From assembly GCA_963785065.1 (NCBI GenBank), contig CAWATX010000004.1:620001-684000 (forward strand): 64,000 nucleotides of DNA. The letters are read 5' to 3'. Of this stretch, positions 53,001 to 61,256 are shown piece after piece; position 1 is the first letter of the stretch, and each line of letters opens with the position of its first letter. The notes under the pieces were generated by a model. The model did no database searches and was not told the DNA's origin. It was given only the letters and a program-made list of their open reading frames with translations. The stretch is from CAVSRC01 sp963785065 (lineage in GTDB: Bacteria; Pseudomonadota; Alphaproteobacteria; Rhizobiales; Kaistiaceae). The position numbers and the translations under genes were made by a program.

Positions 53001-55076
53001 TTCCGGCGTCGGCGCGTGGCGCTTGGCGATGACGAAGCCGTCGAGGACGAAGAAGCGGATGTTCTTGGTGGTGATGGTCTTGCGCGCGAACTCCGGCAGC
53101 TCCCTCCAGACCTCCAGCGGAGACAGGTTGGACTGCAGGATGAACGTGCCGCCCTCGATCAGACCGCGCAGCGGGTTAGAGTGGGCGAACACCTTGTGGT
53201 CCGGCGACACCACCACCTCGACCTCCTCGAGGTCGGCATTGGTGAGCTTCACCGGCTCGGGGCTCAGCGTAATGTAGTAGTTGGTCGGCGCACCGCTCTT
53301 TTCCGAGCCGTATTTTGGTGCCGACTTCGAATTGAGGTTGAGCACGCCGGCAAGGATGTCGGTCAACAGCTTGCCGGTGGCGATGGTCCCGTAGCCGCCC
53401 ACCGAGTGGAAGCGGATGCGCAGCGCCCCTTCCGGCAGCAGCCGCGGATTGGGCTTGGTCTCAAGCGCCATCAGCTCGGTCTCAGGATAGGCAGCCTTGA
53501 GCTTGGCCTGCAGCTCGGCCATGTGCGGGCTGGGGTTCTTGGAGAAGAACTGGCTGCCGAGATAGACGAACGGCGCGGCGCGGCCGTCCATATTGTCGTA
53601 GGCTGCGATCAGGTGGCGCGGCTGCAAGTCGTGGGCGCCGAGGCCGAAGATCGCAGTGGTGAGCTTGGGCAGCCGGTCAAGCGCCGGGATGCCGGGATAA
53701 CGTTCTTCGCCGACGTTCTCGACCGCCTTCACCAACGCGCGGTTGACCAGCCCGGTGAGCGCCGTCTCGTCGGAGCGCTCGAGCACCGTCACGGCGCGCT
53801 TGCCCTTGAGGGCGGCGACGAGTTCGGCCTCCGGGAAGGGCTGCAGCAGCTTGATCGAGATGACGCCGACCTTACGGCCCTCGCGACGCAGATAGGCGGC
53901 GACCGCCTCGGCGTCGTCAGTGACCGAGCCGAGGCCGATCAGGACGGTCTCGGCGTCTTCGCATTCATAGGTCTTGATCGGAGCATAGAAGCGGCCGGTG
54001 AGAGCCGAATACTCAGCCATGGCCTCGCGGGCGAAACGGGGCACATCGCGCACGAAATGGGTGCGATGGTCGACTGAACCGGCCTGGAAGTCGGGCTGAT
54101 TCTGCACGCCACCGGTGAGGCCGGGATTGTCGACGTCGACCTGCGCCGGCACGCGCTGGCGGGTGCCCTTCTGATAGGCGTTGACCCACTGCCGCCGCCA
54201 CTGCTGATGCAGCTCCTCGGGGAGCTGGGAAAGCGTTTCCTTGACCCGATCACCGGCATTGTCGGCTTCGACGGCGTCGGCATTGGAGTCGAGATATGCG
54301 ATCAGTTTCTTGGCGTCATCGGGCTCGATATCGGCCGAATGGCGTTCGAGATAGCGCTTGAGCTGGAACACGCGGCCCTTGGCGCCGAAGAGCATTTCCT
54401 GGGCAACGGTCGGGCAAGCAATGCGATCGGTCGGATTGCCGACGAACGTGCGCAGGAGATCGTCCTCCGGCATCATCACTTCGCTCATCACGTGGCTGGT
54501 GACGAAGCCGTCCATGACGTTGGTGACCGGGATGAGCGACGTCGCGCTGATCTTGTAGGCGATCGCAGCGAGGTCGGCGGCTTCCTGCGGGTTGGAGCCG
54601 AAGAGGATGGTGTAGCCCGCCGGCAGAAGGGCGTAGACGTCGTCATGGCCGGCCATGACGTTCAGCGAGTGCTTCGATACCGAGCGCGCGGCGACCTGCA
54701 TGACGAAGCCGCCGACCTTCTTGCCGACGGTGACGTAATGCGACTCGATGCCGTAGAGGATGCCCTGGCTGGAGGAAGCGTTGGAGACGTACTGGCCGCC
54801 GGTGAGCGCGGCGCCGAGCGCGCCGGACTGGGCGGAGTGCTCGCCTTCGGGCTCGAAGAAGAAGGGGTGCCGACCCCAGATGTTGACGCCGCCGCCGGCG
54901 CGGAAGGCCTCATAGATTTCGGAAATCTCGGTGGATGGCGTGATGGGATAGCCGATCACACCGCCGCACACCTGGCCCATCACCTGGGCAATGGCGCCGT
55001 TGCCATGAATGACGCTGGGGATGCCGGGGAAGGCCGGCGCTTGTACGAGTTTCTCGGTCTTGGTGTGCTTGTTCAT
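50073..55076 (-). CDS. Giant pyruvate/2-oxoacid:ferredoxin oxidoreductase with C-terminal ferredoxin domain
   Basis: A 1667-residue one-chain PFOR; the family is usually near 1200. In order: TPP pyrimidine-type domain (GYPITPSTEISEIYEAF 41-57, EGEHSAQSG, NASSSQGIL 99-107), domain II (GVISIKLLQPFP), gamma domain (HSVGGYGTIATGKLL, about 555), Fe-S motifs CTGCLECTMVCP (about 856) and CSGCLECIEVCG (about 987), and TPP domain with GACRGCGE (about 1061), ATGCSS, GDGAAYDIGFG (about 1242) and TPCQAEHG. Extra parts are about 75 residues between the two clusters, a charged helical insert near 1085, and a C-terminal Ala/Pro linker then CSNCKTC (about 1604) and NCDSEIVR. It supplies reduced ferredoxin from 2-oxoacids. 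Confidence 0.88.
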   Translation of the reverse strand: MNKHTKTEKLVQAPAFPGIPSVIHGNGAIAQVMGQVCGGVIGYPITPSTEISEIYEAFRAGGGVNIWGRHPFFFEPEGEHSAQSGALGAALTGGQYVSNASSSQGILYGIESHYVTVGKKVGGFVMQVAARSVSKHSLNVMAGHDDVYALLPAGYTILFGSNPQEAADLAAIAYKISATSLIPVTNVMDGFVTSHVMSEVMMPEDDLLRTFVGNPTDRIACPTVAQEMLFGAKGRVFQLKRYLERHSADIEPDDAKKLIAYLDSNADAVEADNAGDRVKETLSQLPEELHQQWRRQWVNAYQKGTRQRVPAQVDVDNPGLTGGVQNQPDFQAGSVDHRTHFVRDVPRFAREAMAEYSALTGRFYAPIKTYECEDAETVLIGLGSVTDDAEAVAAYLRREGRKVGVISIKLLQPFPEAELVAALKGKRAVTVLERSDETALTGLVNRALVKAVENVGEERYPGIPALDRLPKLTTAIFGLGAHDLQPRHLIAAYDNMDGRAAPFVYLGSQFFSKNPSPHMAELQAKLKAAYPETELMALETKPNPRLLPEGALRIRFHSVGGYGTIATGKLLTDILAGVLNLNSKSAPKYGSEKSGAPTNYYITLSPEPVKLTNADLEEVEVVVSPDHKVFAHSNPLRGLIEGGTFILQSNLSPLEVWRELPEFARKTITTKNIRFFVLDGFVIAKRHAPTPELETRMMGIAFVGAVCGRVERVREGADQAAVMEKIRSQIAKKFGAKGGAIVEGNMAVIRDGADATVAVDYSASEFANVAAKAAPKPMLTAAVSEAMCRVQRDASPAGLFDHDYYEETVAAPFREGTIAEAPVLPGSGMFMPSGTAAAKDKGLFRRNVPIFNPDLCTGCLECTMVCPDAAIPATVHEIDDLLLTALKQADMPAAQREKARDYVRPIGEAVRAAYRAGGGAKAFGAVVAEAVNGLDLDSGVLKRNLGRMAEASAVLPVAQTRPFFDSMEKAQPGSGGLFSVAIDPWKCSGCLECIEVCGPAALTEAEQDAPLLEKLQTEFEFLSRTSNTPARYIDQAFEPEGDIKRIMLDRHTYYATTGGHGACRGCGEVTAIRQVVATSHALHDRRRKAHIHELEGLVADLEAKLPEVAGDTGREARIADALKVVEKRLFMMESGPTGNGPASTVVANATGCSSVYASTFPFNPYNDPWVNSLFQDSPALSKGIYEGLTAAATVDFKAMRIARLELADAYDPATDGAFLKNFAWPDFTPEERALLPTVISISGDGAAYDIGFGSLSRLLASNTPVKVVVLNSGVYSNTGGQTSTASLSGQDSDLSRFGSALAGKQEDRKELGLIAAFHPDVFVVQSATAMPGHFLKSMLAYLEHTGSPAVLDVYTPCQAEHGIADAAASGRAKLAVESRVSPVFVHNPKPGASLEERFSIEGNPAPNKDWSTTTLEYVEDGKLQLMDVPLTPADFARGETRFKKQFRPLKDEAAGVPIHDFIDIPLGQRAGKIPYILGTDAEKRLVKFEVGTTVVHLVEERRKYWRTLQHLSGQSVALLDSEHHAELAALQQRYDEAVKAKESSLDSIARGMSELAAASAAPAAVGVAGGLAPVAAAGAPAAAAPQPAADGADIPHIRDEDVALCSNCKTCYQEVPELFELTRIVVDGAVKEVARTIPGALDKIEATPQLKARLAKVAANCDSEIVR

Positions 55077-55495
55077 CGTCTCCGCCCGTGCAGATGGCTT
55101 GCCGACGTGAAACGACAGCATTGCGAACACGACGGCGTCGGGCGGCACTCTCCCTCAAAAGCAGATGGGGAAATATCGAATAGATCAAAAACGGGCGTTT
55201 TCGAGCGCGCAAAAAAGAAGCAGCCGGCCGGCGCAAACACCAGTCTATCGCAATACAGGCGACCTGCTCGGACAGCGATTTGCGGTGGCGCGCGTCTAGC
55301 TCGGTGAGCACGCGATAAACGACCAGCTTTACTGGCAAAAATATCAAGAAATAAAATCTATGATACTGTTATGCAGAGAATGAAATACGTCGCACGCTGC
55401 ATTGGGCCACGGGCTGGTGGATGCTCTTGACTTCTTGTCCACGCGAAACACAACGTTGATACGAATACATCAAATTCTACGCTCGGATGCGCCTT
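55077..55495. other. AT-richer leader region of the PFOR operon
   Basis: 419 bases between guaA and the PFOR gene, both minus-strand. It is clearly less GC-rich than its surroundings. AAAACG-GG-CGTTTT (55188-55201), an exact six-base inverted repeat, lies about 112 bases before the PFOR ATG and could be an operator. TTGAT-N8-ATCAA lies at 55456-55473 near the guaA stop. I cannot identify -35/-10 boxes or a sigma54 (TGGCAC-TTGCA) promoter. No gene is seen. Confidence 0.5.
55188..55201. promoter_or_regulatory. Short palindrome upstream of the PFOR gene
   Basis: AAAACG and CGTTTT are exact inverted copies with a GG spacer, in promoter position for the redox operon. It is too short to be sure; a search for the same motif near other redox or carbon-metabolism genes would decide. 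Confidence 0.3.
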
Positions 55496-57043
55496 TCACT
55501 CCCACTCGATGGTCCCGGGAGGCTTCGAGGTGACGTCATAGACGACCCGGTTGACGCCCTTGACCTCGTTGATGATGCGAGTCGCGGCGCGGCCGAGGAA
55601 CTCCATGTCGAAATGGTAGAAATCCGCGGTCATGCCGTCCGTGCTGGTTACCGCCCTGAGGGCCAGGACATGATCGTATGTACGGCCGTCGCCCATGACG
55701 CCAACCGTCTGTACCGGCAGGAGAACCGCGAAAGCCTGCCAGATGGCGTCGTAGAGGCCGGCGCGGCGGATCTCGTCGAGATAGACGGCATCGGCCTTGC
55801 GCAGGGTCTCCAGCTTCTCGCGCGAAACTGCACCGGGAATGCGGATGGCGAGACCGGGACCGGGGAACGGATGGCGCCCGACAAAAGCCTCCGGCAGGCC
55901 GAGCTCGCGACCGAGCGCCCTCACCTCGTCCTTGAACAACTCGCGCAAGGGCTCGACCAGATTCATGTTCATGCGCGCCGGCAGGCCACCGACATTATGA
56001 TGTGACTTGATCGTCACCGACGGACCGCCGGTGAAGGAGACGCTCTCGATGACGTCGGGATAGAGCGTGCCTTGAGCGAGGAAATCGGCGCCGCCGACCT
56101 TCCTTGCCTCCTCCTCGAAGACGTCGATGAACAGGCGGCCGATGGTCTTGCGCTTCAGTTCCGGGTCGCTGACGCCCTCGAGCTCGCCGATGAAGCGGTC
56201 GCTGGCATCCACATGGACGAGCGGGATGTTGTAGTGGCCGCGGAAGAGGCCGACGACCTCGAAGGCTTCGTTGAGTCGCATGAGGCCGTGATCGACCAGG
56301 ATGCAGGTGAGCTGGTCGCCGATCGCTTCATGCAGCAGCACGGCGACAACGCTGGAATCGACGCCGCCTGAGAGGCCGCAGATCACCCTGCCCTTGCCGA
56401 CCTGCTCGCGGATGCGTTCGATCGCCTGGTCGCGGAAGGCGGCCATGGTCCAGTCGCCGGCACATCCGGCGATGCGGTGGACGAAATTCGACAGGAGCCG
56501 GGCGCCGTCCGGCGTATGAACGACCTCGAGGTGGAACTGGGTGGCGTAGAAGTGGCGCTTCTCGTCGGCGATCATGGCGAAGGGGGCGCCCTCCGAGGTG
56601 CCGGCGACGGAAAAGCCGGGCGGCAGCCTGGTGACGCGGTCGCCATGGCTCATCCACACCTGATGGCGCTCGCCCGGCTGCCAGATGCCGTCGGTGAGCG
56701 CGGTCTTGTGCTTGACCTCGACCAAGGCGCGGCCGAACTCGCGATGATGCTCGCCCTCGACGGTGCCGCCGAGCTGGAGTGCCATGGCCTGTTCGCCATA
56801 GCAGATGCCGAGCACCGGAACGCCGGCCTCGTAGACCGACATGGGCGGCAGCGGGGCGCCCTTGTCGAGCACCGAGGCCGGGCCGCCGGACAGGATGATC
56901 GCCTTCGGCTGCAGCTGGGCCATCCCCTCCTCGGCCTTCGAGAAGGGCACGATCTCGCTATAGACGCCCGCCTCGCGCACACGCCGCGCGATGAGCTGGG
57001 TCACCTGGCTACCAAAATCGATGATGAGAACGGTGTCGGTCAT
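55496..57043 (-). CDS. guaA: GMP synthase (glutamine-hydrolysing)
   Basis: GuaA (515 residues) converts XMP to GMP. The N-terminal glutamine amidotransferase domain has the nucleophile in VLGICYGEQAMA and the His/Glu pair in YATQFHLEVVHT. The ATP-pyrophosphatase domain has the P-loop LSGGVDSSVVAVL, and the dimerisation domain ends with TSKPPGTIEWE. The ATG at 57041-57043 matches MTDTVLIIDFGSQ. It is last in a minus-strand run from guaB through a MAPEG gene, rsmB and mtnN; 37 bases separate it from mtnN. Confidence 0.96.
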   Translation of the reverse strand: MTDTVLIIDFGSQVTQLIARRVREAGVYSEIVPFSKAEEGMAQLQPKAIILSGGPASVLDKGAPLPPMSVYEAGVPVLGICYGEQAMALQLGGTVEGEHHREFGRALVEVKHKTALTDGIWQPGERHQVWMSHGDRVTRLPPGFSVAGTSEGAPFAMIADEKRHFYATQFHLEVVHTPDGARLLSNFVHRIAGCAGDWTMAAFRDQAIERIREQVGKGRVICGLSGGVDSSVVAVLLHEAIGDQLTCILVDHGLMRLNEAFEVVGLFRGHYNIPLVHVDASDRFIGELEGVSDPELKRKTIGRLFIDVFEEEARKVGGADFLAQGTLYPDVIESVSFTGGPSVTIKSHHNVGGLPARMNMNLVEPLRELFKDEVRALGRELGLPEAFVGRHPFPGPGLAIRIPGAVSREKLETLRKADAVYLDEIRRAGLYDAIWQAFAVLLPVQTVGVMGDGRTYDHVLALRAVTSTDGMTADFYHFDMEFLGRAATRIINEVKGVNRVVYDVTSKPPGTIEWE

Positions 57044-57080
57044 GGCCCCGATTAGCCGGTTGAGGGGGCGGCGACAATCG

Positions 57081-57737
57081 TCATTCCGCTGCGCCCAATT
57101 GGAAACGGCCAGAGGTGACGTGGCCGGCGAAATCCTCCAGCGCCAGCGCCAGCTTCGCGTCGATGACGTGGAGATATTCGGTCCAGTCGTGGATGCCGGT
57201 CAGATCGCTGCGGCCGTCGCTGATGCCGCGCAAGCCCACCATCGGCACACCAAAGCGGCGGGCGGCGCGCAGCACCGCGAAGCTCTCCATGTCGACCATG
57301 TCGGCATCGATGGCGTCGTAGCCGGCGCCGGTGATGATATTGGCGCCGGTCGACAGCGTGGCGGCGGCGATATCCGGGATACGGTCGGGGATGGGGACCA
57401 CCGCCGGCTCGTCCAGAAACGGCGTCACGCCTTTCGGAACGCCGAAGGGCGAAGCATCCATATCGCGATAGGAGACGCTCTCGATCTGGTAGATGGCAGC
57501 GTGATCCAGCCTTCGCGAGCCGGCCGAGCCGAGGGAGAAGACGAGGTCCACGCGCGTCCCGCCGGCGGCAAGCCCGGCAAGCGCGGCGGCGGTCGCTGCC
57601 GCCCCCTCGACGGGGCCGACGCCGGTGATCAGCGGCGTAATCAGGCGCCTCAGATCGTGGCCGTATTCCTGTTCGGTCGCCATGACGAAGAGCACGGCAA
57701 GATTGCCCATGTGCGAAAGGTGGGGGACGTCACTCAT
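57081..57737 (-). CDS. mtnN: MTA/SAH nucleosidase family protein
   Basis: A 218-residue purine nucleoside phosphorylase/MTA nucleosidase fold protein, which in the family removes adenine from 5'-methylthioadenosine or S-adenosylhomocysteine. Seen: AVLFVMATEQEYG, ITGVGPVEGAAA, VDLVFSLGSAGS, the nucleoside-binding VDMESFAVL and the catalytic aspartate in RGISDGRSD. It is a little shorter than the E. coli enzyme. Its start overlaps the rsmB stop (ATGA). Position in a gua operon fits purine salvage. The exact substrate is inferred. Confidence 0.78.
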   Translation of the reverse strand: MSDVPHLSHMGNLAVLFVMATEQEYGHDLRRLITPLITGVGPVEGAAATAAALAGLAAGGTRVDLVFSLGSAGSRRLDHAAIYQIESVSYRDMDASPFGVPKGVTPFLDEPAVVPIPDRIPDIAAATLSTGANIITGAGYDAIDADMVDMESFAVLRAARRFGVPMVGLRGISDGRSDLTGIHDWTEYLHVIDAKLALALEDFAGHVTSGRFQLGAAE

Positions 57738-59014
57738 GCGCGCCTCATGACCGAAATGAAGAAGCCGTCGGTGCCGGTCAGCCGCGGCGACAGAACCAGA
57801 CCATTGCCGGTGTCAAGCGCGGCAGCATGGAGCCCCGGAATTGCACCGGCGGCCTCGGCCGGCGGGACCGCCGTGAAATCGCTGTTGGCGGAGAGGAACG
57901 CTGCCACCTGATCGGCGTTCTCGTCGGGGAGCAGCGTGCAGGTGACATAGACCAGCCGCCCGCCGGGCTTCACGTAGCGCGTGGCATCGGCGAGCAACGC
58001 CGCCTGTTCCCCCACACGCAGGGCCAACGCCTGCTCCGTCAGCTTCCACTTGGCGTCCGGCCGCCGCCGCCAGACGCCGGTGCCGGTGCAGGGCGCGTCG
58101 ATCAGCACCGCGTCCATGCGCCCGGCGAGATCGTCGAGGGCGGCACCGGCCGGGCGTACCTGGACATTGCGCGCGCCGGCCCGCTTCAGCCGCTCGAAGA
58201 TCGGGGCGAGCCGGGTGCGGTCGCTGTCGGTGGCAAAGACCTGGCCCTTGTTTTCCATGGTCGAGGCCAGCGCCAGCGTCTTGCCGCCGGCCCCGGCGCA
58301 GAGGTCGAGCACCTGCGTGCCGGGCGCCGCGGCGACCATGAGGGCGGCGATCTGGCTGCCCTCGTCCTGCACCTCGAACCAGCCCTTCTGGAAGGCGGGC
58401 TCGCTCTGAACGTTGGGATGGCGCCCCTCGCCTTCCGTCGCCGCAATGCGCAGGCCATCGGGCGAGAACGGCGTCTCGGCAGAGCCAAAGCGGGCAAGCG
58501 CCTTGGCCACCTTGCCGCGATCGGCCTTCAGGCGGTTGACCCGCATGTCGAGTGCGGGGCGGCGTGCCAGCGCCTCGCCTTCGGCAATCCAGGCTTCGCC
58601 GAACAGGCGCTCGAAGCGGGCGGACAGCCATTCGGGCAGGTCGGCGCGGACATGGCCCGGCGCGCCGGCAAGATCGGGCGCGGCAAGGCGCACCTTCTCC
58701 TCGTCGGAGAGCGGCTCGGGCGCATGGGCGTCGTCGGCGATCAGTGCGGCGAGCCCTTCGGCGCCAAGGCCCCGGCGCCAGCCAAGGACAGCCAGCGCCA
58801 GCGCCCGCGGCGTGTCGGCGCCCATCACCCAGGCAGAGGAGGAACGCCAGCGCAGGGCGTCATAGACGATGTTGCCGATGGCCGCGCGGTCGCCGGAGCC
58901 GGCGAAGCGATGGGCGACGCCCCAATCCTTCAGCGCTTCGGCAACCGGGCGGTGACGTTCGTCAATGACGCCCAGAACCTCGATCGCCGCCGCCAGCCGC
59001 CCGCCCGGTTTCAC
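57734..59014 (-). CDS. rsmB: RsmB/NOP family rRNA cytosine-C5 methyltransferase
   Basis: A 426-residue SAM-dependent m5C methyltransferase. The N-terminal NusB-like helical domain (AEALKDWGVAHRFAGSGDRA, residues about 20-130) precedes the catalytic domain: FEVQDEGSQIAALMVAAAPG, SAM loop VLDLCAGAGGKTLALA, the first conserved Cys in DAPCTGTGVWRRRPD and the nucleophile in YVTCTLLPDEN. I start it at the GTG at 59012-59014 (VKPGGRLAAAIEVL), with AGGGGG about nine bases ahead; the frame extends 16 residues further without homology. RsmB itself targets 16S rRNA; other NOP relatives differ, so the target is inferred. Confidence 0.85.
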   Translation of the reverse strand: MKPGGRLAAAIEVLGVIDERHRPVAEALKDWGVAHRFAGSGDRAAIGNIVYDALRWRSSSAWVMGADTPRALALAVLGWRRGLGAEGLAALIADDAHAPEPLSDEEKVRLAAPDLAGAPGHVRADLPEWLSARFERLFGEAWIAEGEALARRPALDMRVNRLKADRGKVAKALARFGSAETPFSPDGLRIAATEGEGRHPNVQSEPAFQKGWFEVQDEGSQIAALMVAAAPGTQVLDLCAGAGGKTLALASTMENKGQVFATDSDRTRLAPIFERLKRAGARNVQVRPAGAALDDLAGRMDAVLIDAPCTGTGVWRRRPDAKWKLTEQALALRVGEQAALLADATRYVKPGGRLVYVTCTLLPDENADQVAAFLSANSDFTAVPPAEAAGAIPGLHAAALDTGNGLVLSPRLTGTDGFFISVMRRA

Positions 59015-59033
59015 GCGCCCACGCCCCCTCTCA

Positions 59034-59456
59034 TCACAAGCCGAGAAGGATGGTGGCCGCAAAGATCAGCCACATGAGCGTGAGGATGGCGACGCCGGTT
59101 ATGAAGACGAAGAAGCGGCGAGGGACGTTGTTGGTGGTGACGTGGATGAGCGCGTGAAACAGGCGGGACAGAACAAACAGCCACGACAGAACCACCATGA
59201 AGGGCGTGCCCGGCGCGACCAGGAGCACCAGGGCGATCAGCAGATAGAAGAGAACCGGAAGCTGGAGCTGGTTGTGATAGGCGTTGATGACCTTGGTCGC
59301 CTGCTCCGGCCAGCCGGGCTGGCCAAGCGCGATGTCGCGGACCTGCGTGGCACCGCTGCGGATCGCCTGCACACGCAGCGCCCCTCCCCAGAAGACGAGG
59401 CCGAGCGTCAGCACCACCTGGACGAACAGCGGAAGAAGAAGGGCATTGAAACTCAT
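59034..59456 (-). CDS. MAPEG family membrane protein
   Basis: A 140-residue protein with four membrane helices in the MAPEG pattern: LLPLFVQVVLTLGLVFWGGA, a loop with a GQPGWPEQATKVINAYHNQ stretch that contains the conserved Asn-x-x-Glu-like region, then LPVLFYLLIALVLLVA, RLFHALIHVTTNNVPRRFF and a last helix. Eukaryotic MAPEG proteins act in glutathione and eicosanoid metabolism; bacterial ones are mostly uncharacterised. It lies between guaB and rsmB in one direction with gaps of 39 and 19 bases. Confidence 0.78.
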   Translation of the reverse strand: MSFNALLLPLFVQVVLTLGLVFWGGALRVQAIRSGATQVRDIALGQPGWPEQATKVINAYHNQLQLPVLFYLLIALVLLVAPGTPFMVVLSWLFVLSRLFHALIHVTTNNVPRRFFVFITGVAILTLMWLIFAATILLGL

Positions 59457-59495
59457 GGCACGCTTGTCTCCTCGAGACGCCCTCTTCCCCGATGC

Positions 59496-60989
59496 CTAGG
59501 CGCCGCGCCCGGAATAGTTCGGGCTTTCGCGGGTGATGGTGACGTCGTGGACGTGGCTTTCGCGCAGCGCGGCACCCGAGATGCGCAGGAAGCGCGCCTT
59601 GGCCTTGAGTTCGGCGAGATCGGCGGCGCCGACATAGCCCATGGCGGCGCGCAGGCCGCCGGCAAGCTGATGCAGCACGCCGGAGACCGGGCCCTTGTAG
59701 GGCACCTGGCCCTCGATGCCTTCCGGCACCAGCTTGAGCGTGTCGCGCACCTCAGCCTGGAAATAGCGGTCGGCGGAGCCGCGCGCCATGGCGCCGATCG
59801 AGCCCATGCCGCGGTAGGCCTTGTAGGAGCGGCCCTGGTGCAAATAGACCTCGCCGGGGCTCTCGTCGGTGCCGGCCAGCAGGCCGCCGATCATGGCCGA
59901 AGCGGCACCGGCGGCCAGCGCCTTGGCAAGGTCGCCCGAGGTCTTGATGCCGCCGTCGGCGATCACCGGCACGTCCGAAGCCGCGGCGGCCTCGACCACA
60001 TCCATGATGGCGGTGAGCTGGGGCACGCCGACGCCGGCGACGATGCGTGTGGTGCAGATCGAGCCTGGCCCGATGCCGACCTTGACGGCGTCGGCGCCGG
60101 CATCGATGAGTGCCTTGGCGCCGTCGCCCGTGGCAACATTACCAGCGATGACCTGGACGCGGTTGGACAGCGTCTTCACCCGGCTGACGGCATCCAGCAC
60201 ATGCTGGGAGTGGCCGTGGGCGGTGTCGATGACCACCAGGTCGACATCGGCGTCGACCAGCCGCTGGCTGCGCTCGAAGCCCTTGTCGCCGACGCTGGAC
60301 GCCGCGGCGACGCGCAGGCGGCCCTGCTCGTCCTTGGTGGCGTTCGGGTTGAGCTGGCTCTTCTCGATGTCCTTGACGGTGATGAGGCCGACGCAGCGAT
60401 AGTCCTCGTCGACGACGAGCAGCTTCTCGATGCGGTGCTGGTGAAGCAGGCGCTTGGCCTCATCCGGATCGACGTTCTCGGTGACGGTGACCAGATTCTT
60501 GGCCGTCATCAACTCGGCGACCTTCTGCGACGGGTCGGAGGCGAACCGAACGTCGCGATTGGTGAGGATGCCCATCAGCCGGGAGGGCGTGCCGCCATTG
60601 GCGACCACCGGGATGCCCGAGATGCCGTGGCGGGCCATCAGTGCCAGAGCGTCGGCCAGCGTCGCCTCGGGGTTGATGGTGACCGGATTGACGACCATGC
60701 CCGACTCGAACTTCTTGACCTGGCGGACCGCCTCGGCCTGCTCCTCAGGCGTCAGGTTGCGATGGATGACGCCGATGCCGCCGGCCTGGGCCATGGCGAT
60801 GGCCAGGTGCGCCTCGGTGACCGTGTCCATGGCGGCGGAGAGAATCGGCAGGTTGAGGGCGATCGAGCGGGTCAGCCGCGTGCGGATATCCGCCTCGCCG
60901 GGGAGGACCGTGGAATAGCCCGGTTCGAGCAGAACGTCGTCAAAGGCCAGGGCCTCGCCGCCGTAAGGGGATTCAATGATCGCGGCCAT
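59496..60989 (-). CDS. guaB: IMP dehydrogenase
   Basis: GuaB (497 residues) oxidises IMP to XMP with NAD, the branch to guanine nucleotides. The barrel opens with ALAFDDVLLEPGYSTVLP. A CBS pair is inserted (about 95-210; NPVTINPEATLADALALMA and NVDPDEAKRLLHQHRI), which can bind adenine or guanine nucleotides. The catalytic loop GIGPGSICTTR, the phosphate site DGGIKTSGDLAKALAAGA, GMGSIGAM and the flap region KGPVSGVL follow. I use the ATG at 60987-60989 (MAAIIESPYGG); a start three residues earlier is possible. It heads the gua run. Confidence 0.96.
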   Translation of the reverse strand: MAAIIESPYGGEALAFDDVLLEPGYSTVLPGEADIRTRLTRSIALNLPILSAAMDTVTEAHLAIAMAQAGGIGVIHRNLTPEEQAEAVRQVKKFESGMVVNPVTINPEATLADALALMARHGISGIPVVANGGTPSRLMGILTNRDVRFASDPSQKVAELMTAKNLVTVTENVDPDEAKRLLHQHRIEKLLVVDEDYRCVGLITVKDIEKSQLNPNATKDEQGRLRVAAASSVGDKGFERSQRLVDADVDLVVIDTAHGHSQHVLDAVSRVKTLSNRVQVIAGNVATGDGAKALIDAGADAVKVGIGPGSICTTRIVAGVGVPQLTAIMDVVEAAAASDVPVIADGGIKTSGDLAKALAAGAASAMIGGLLAGTDESPGEVYLHQGRSYKAYRGMGSIGAMARGSADRYFQAEVRDTLKLVPEGIEGQVPYKGPVSGVLHQLAGGLRAAMGYVGAADLAELKAKARFLRISGAALRESHVHDVTITRESPNYSGRGA

Positions 60990-61256
60990 GGCGCACACTC
61001 CCGGATAAGCGAAAACGCCGCCGGTGGCGCGCTGAGGCGCCCGACACGGGCAGCGATTGGAAAGTGGCGAGGGTCAATATCACGGCATTTCGATTCGCGA
61101 AACAGGGCGCTGGCGTCGCACCCCGTTCGCCGTAGAATGGAACTGTGACGGCTAAAAGACGGGGGTCCTCCCCCCGCCCCGGCCGCTCACCGGCTCCCGC
61201 GCGTCGAGCGCCCGGAATCCCGCCTTTCCCAACCTGCCCGTCTGAAATGATCGCCC

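Noticed and set aside
50130..54077. A 1315-codon open frame on the plus strand
   Set aside because: It is exactly antisense to the PFOR gene, rich in Arg, His, Gly and Asp with no recognisable domain; a frame artefact of high GC.
55456..55473. TTGAT and ATCAA inverted pair as an FNR/FixK box
   Set aside because: The spacer is eight bases; FNR-type sites need four. It is also close to the guaA stop, far from the PFOR start.
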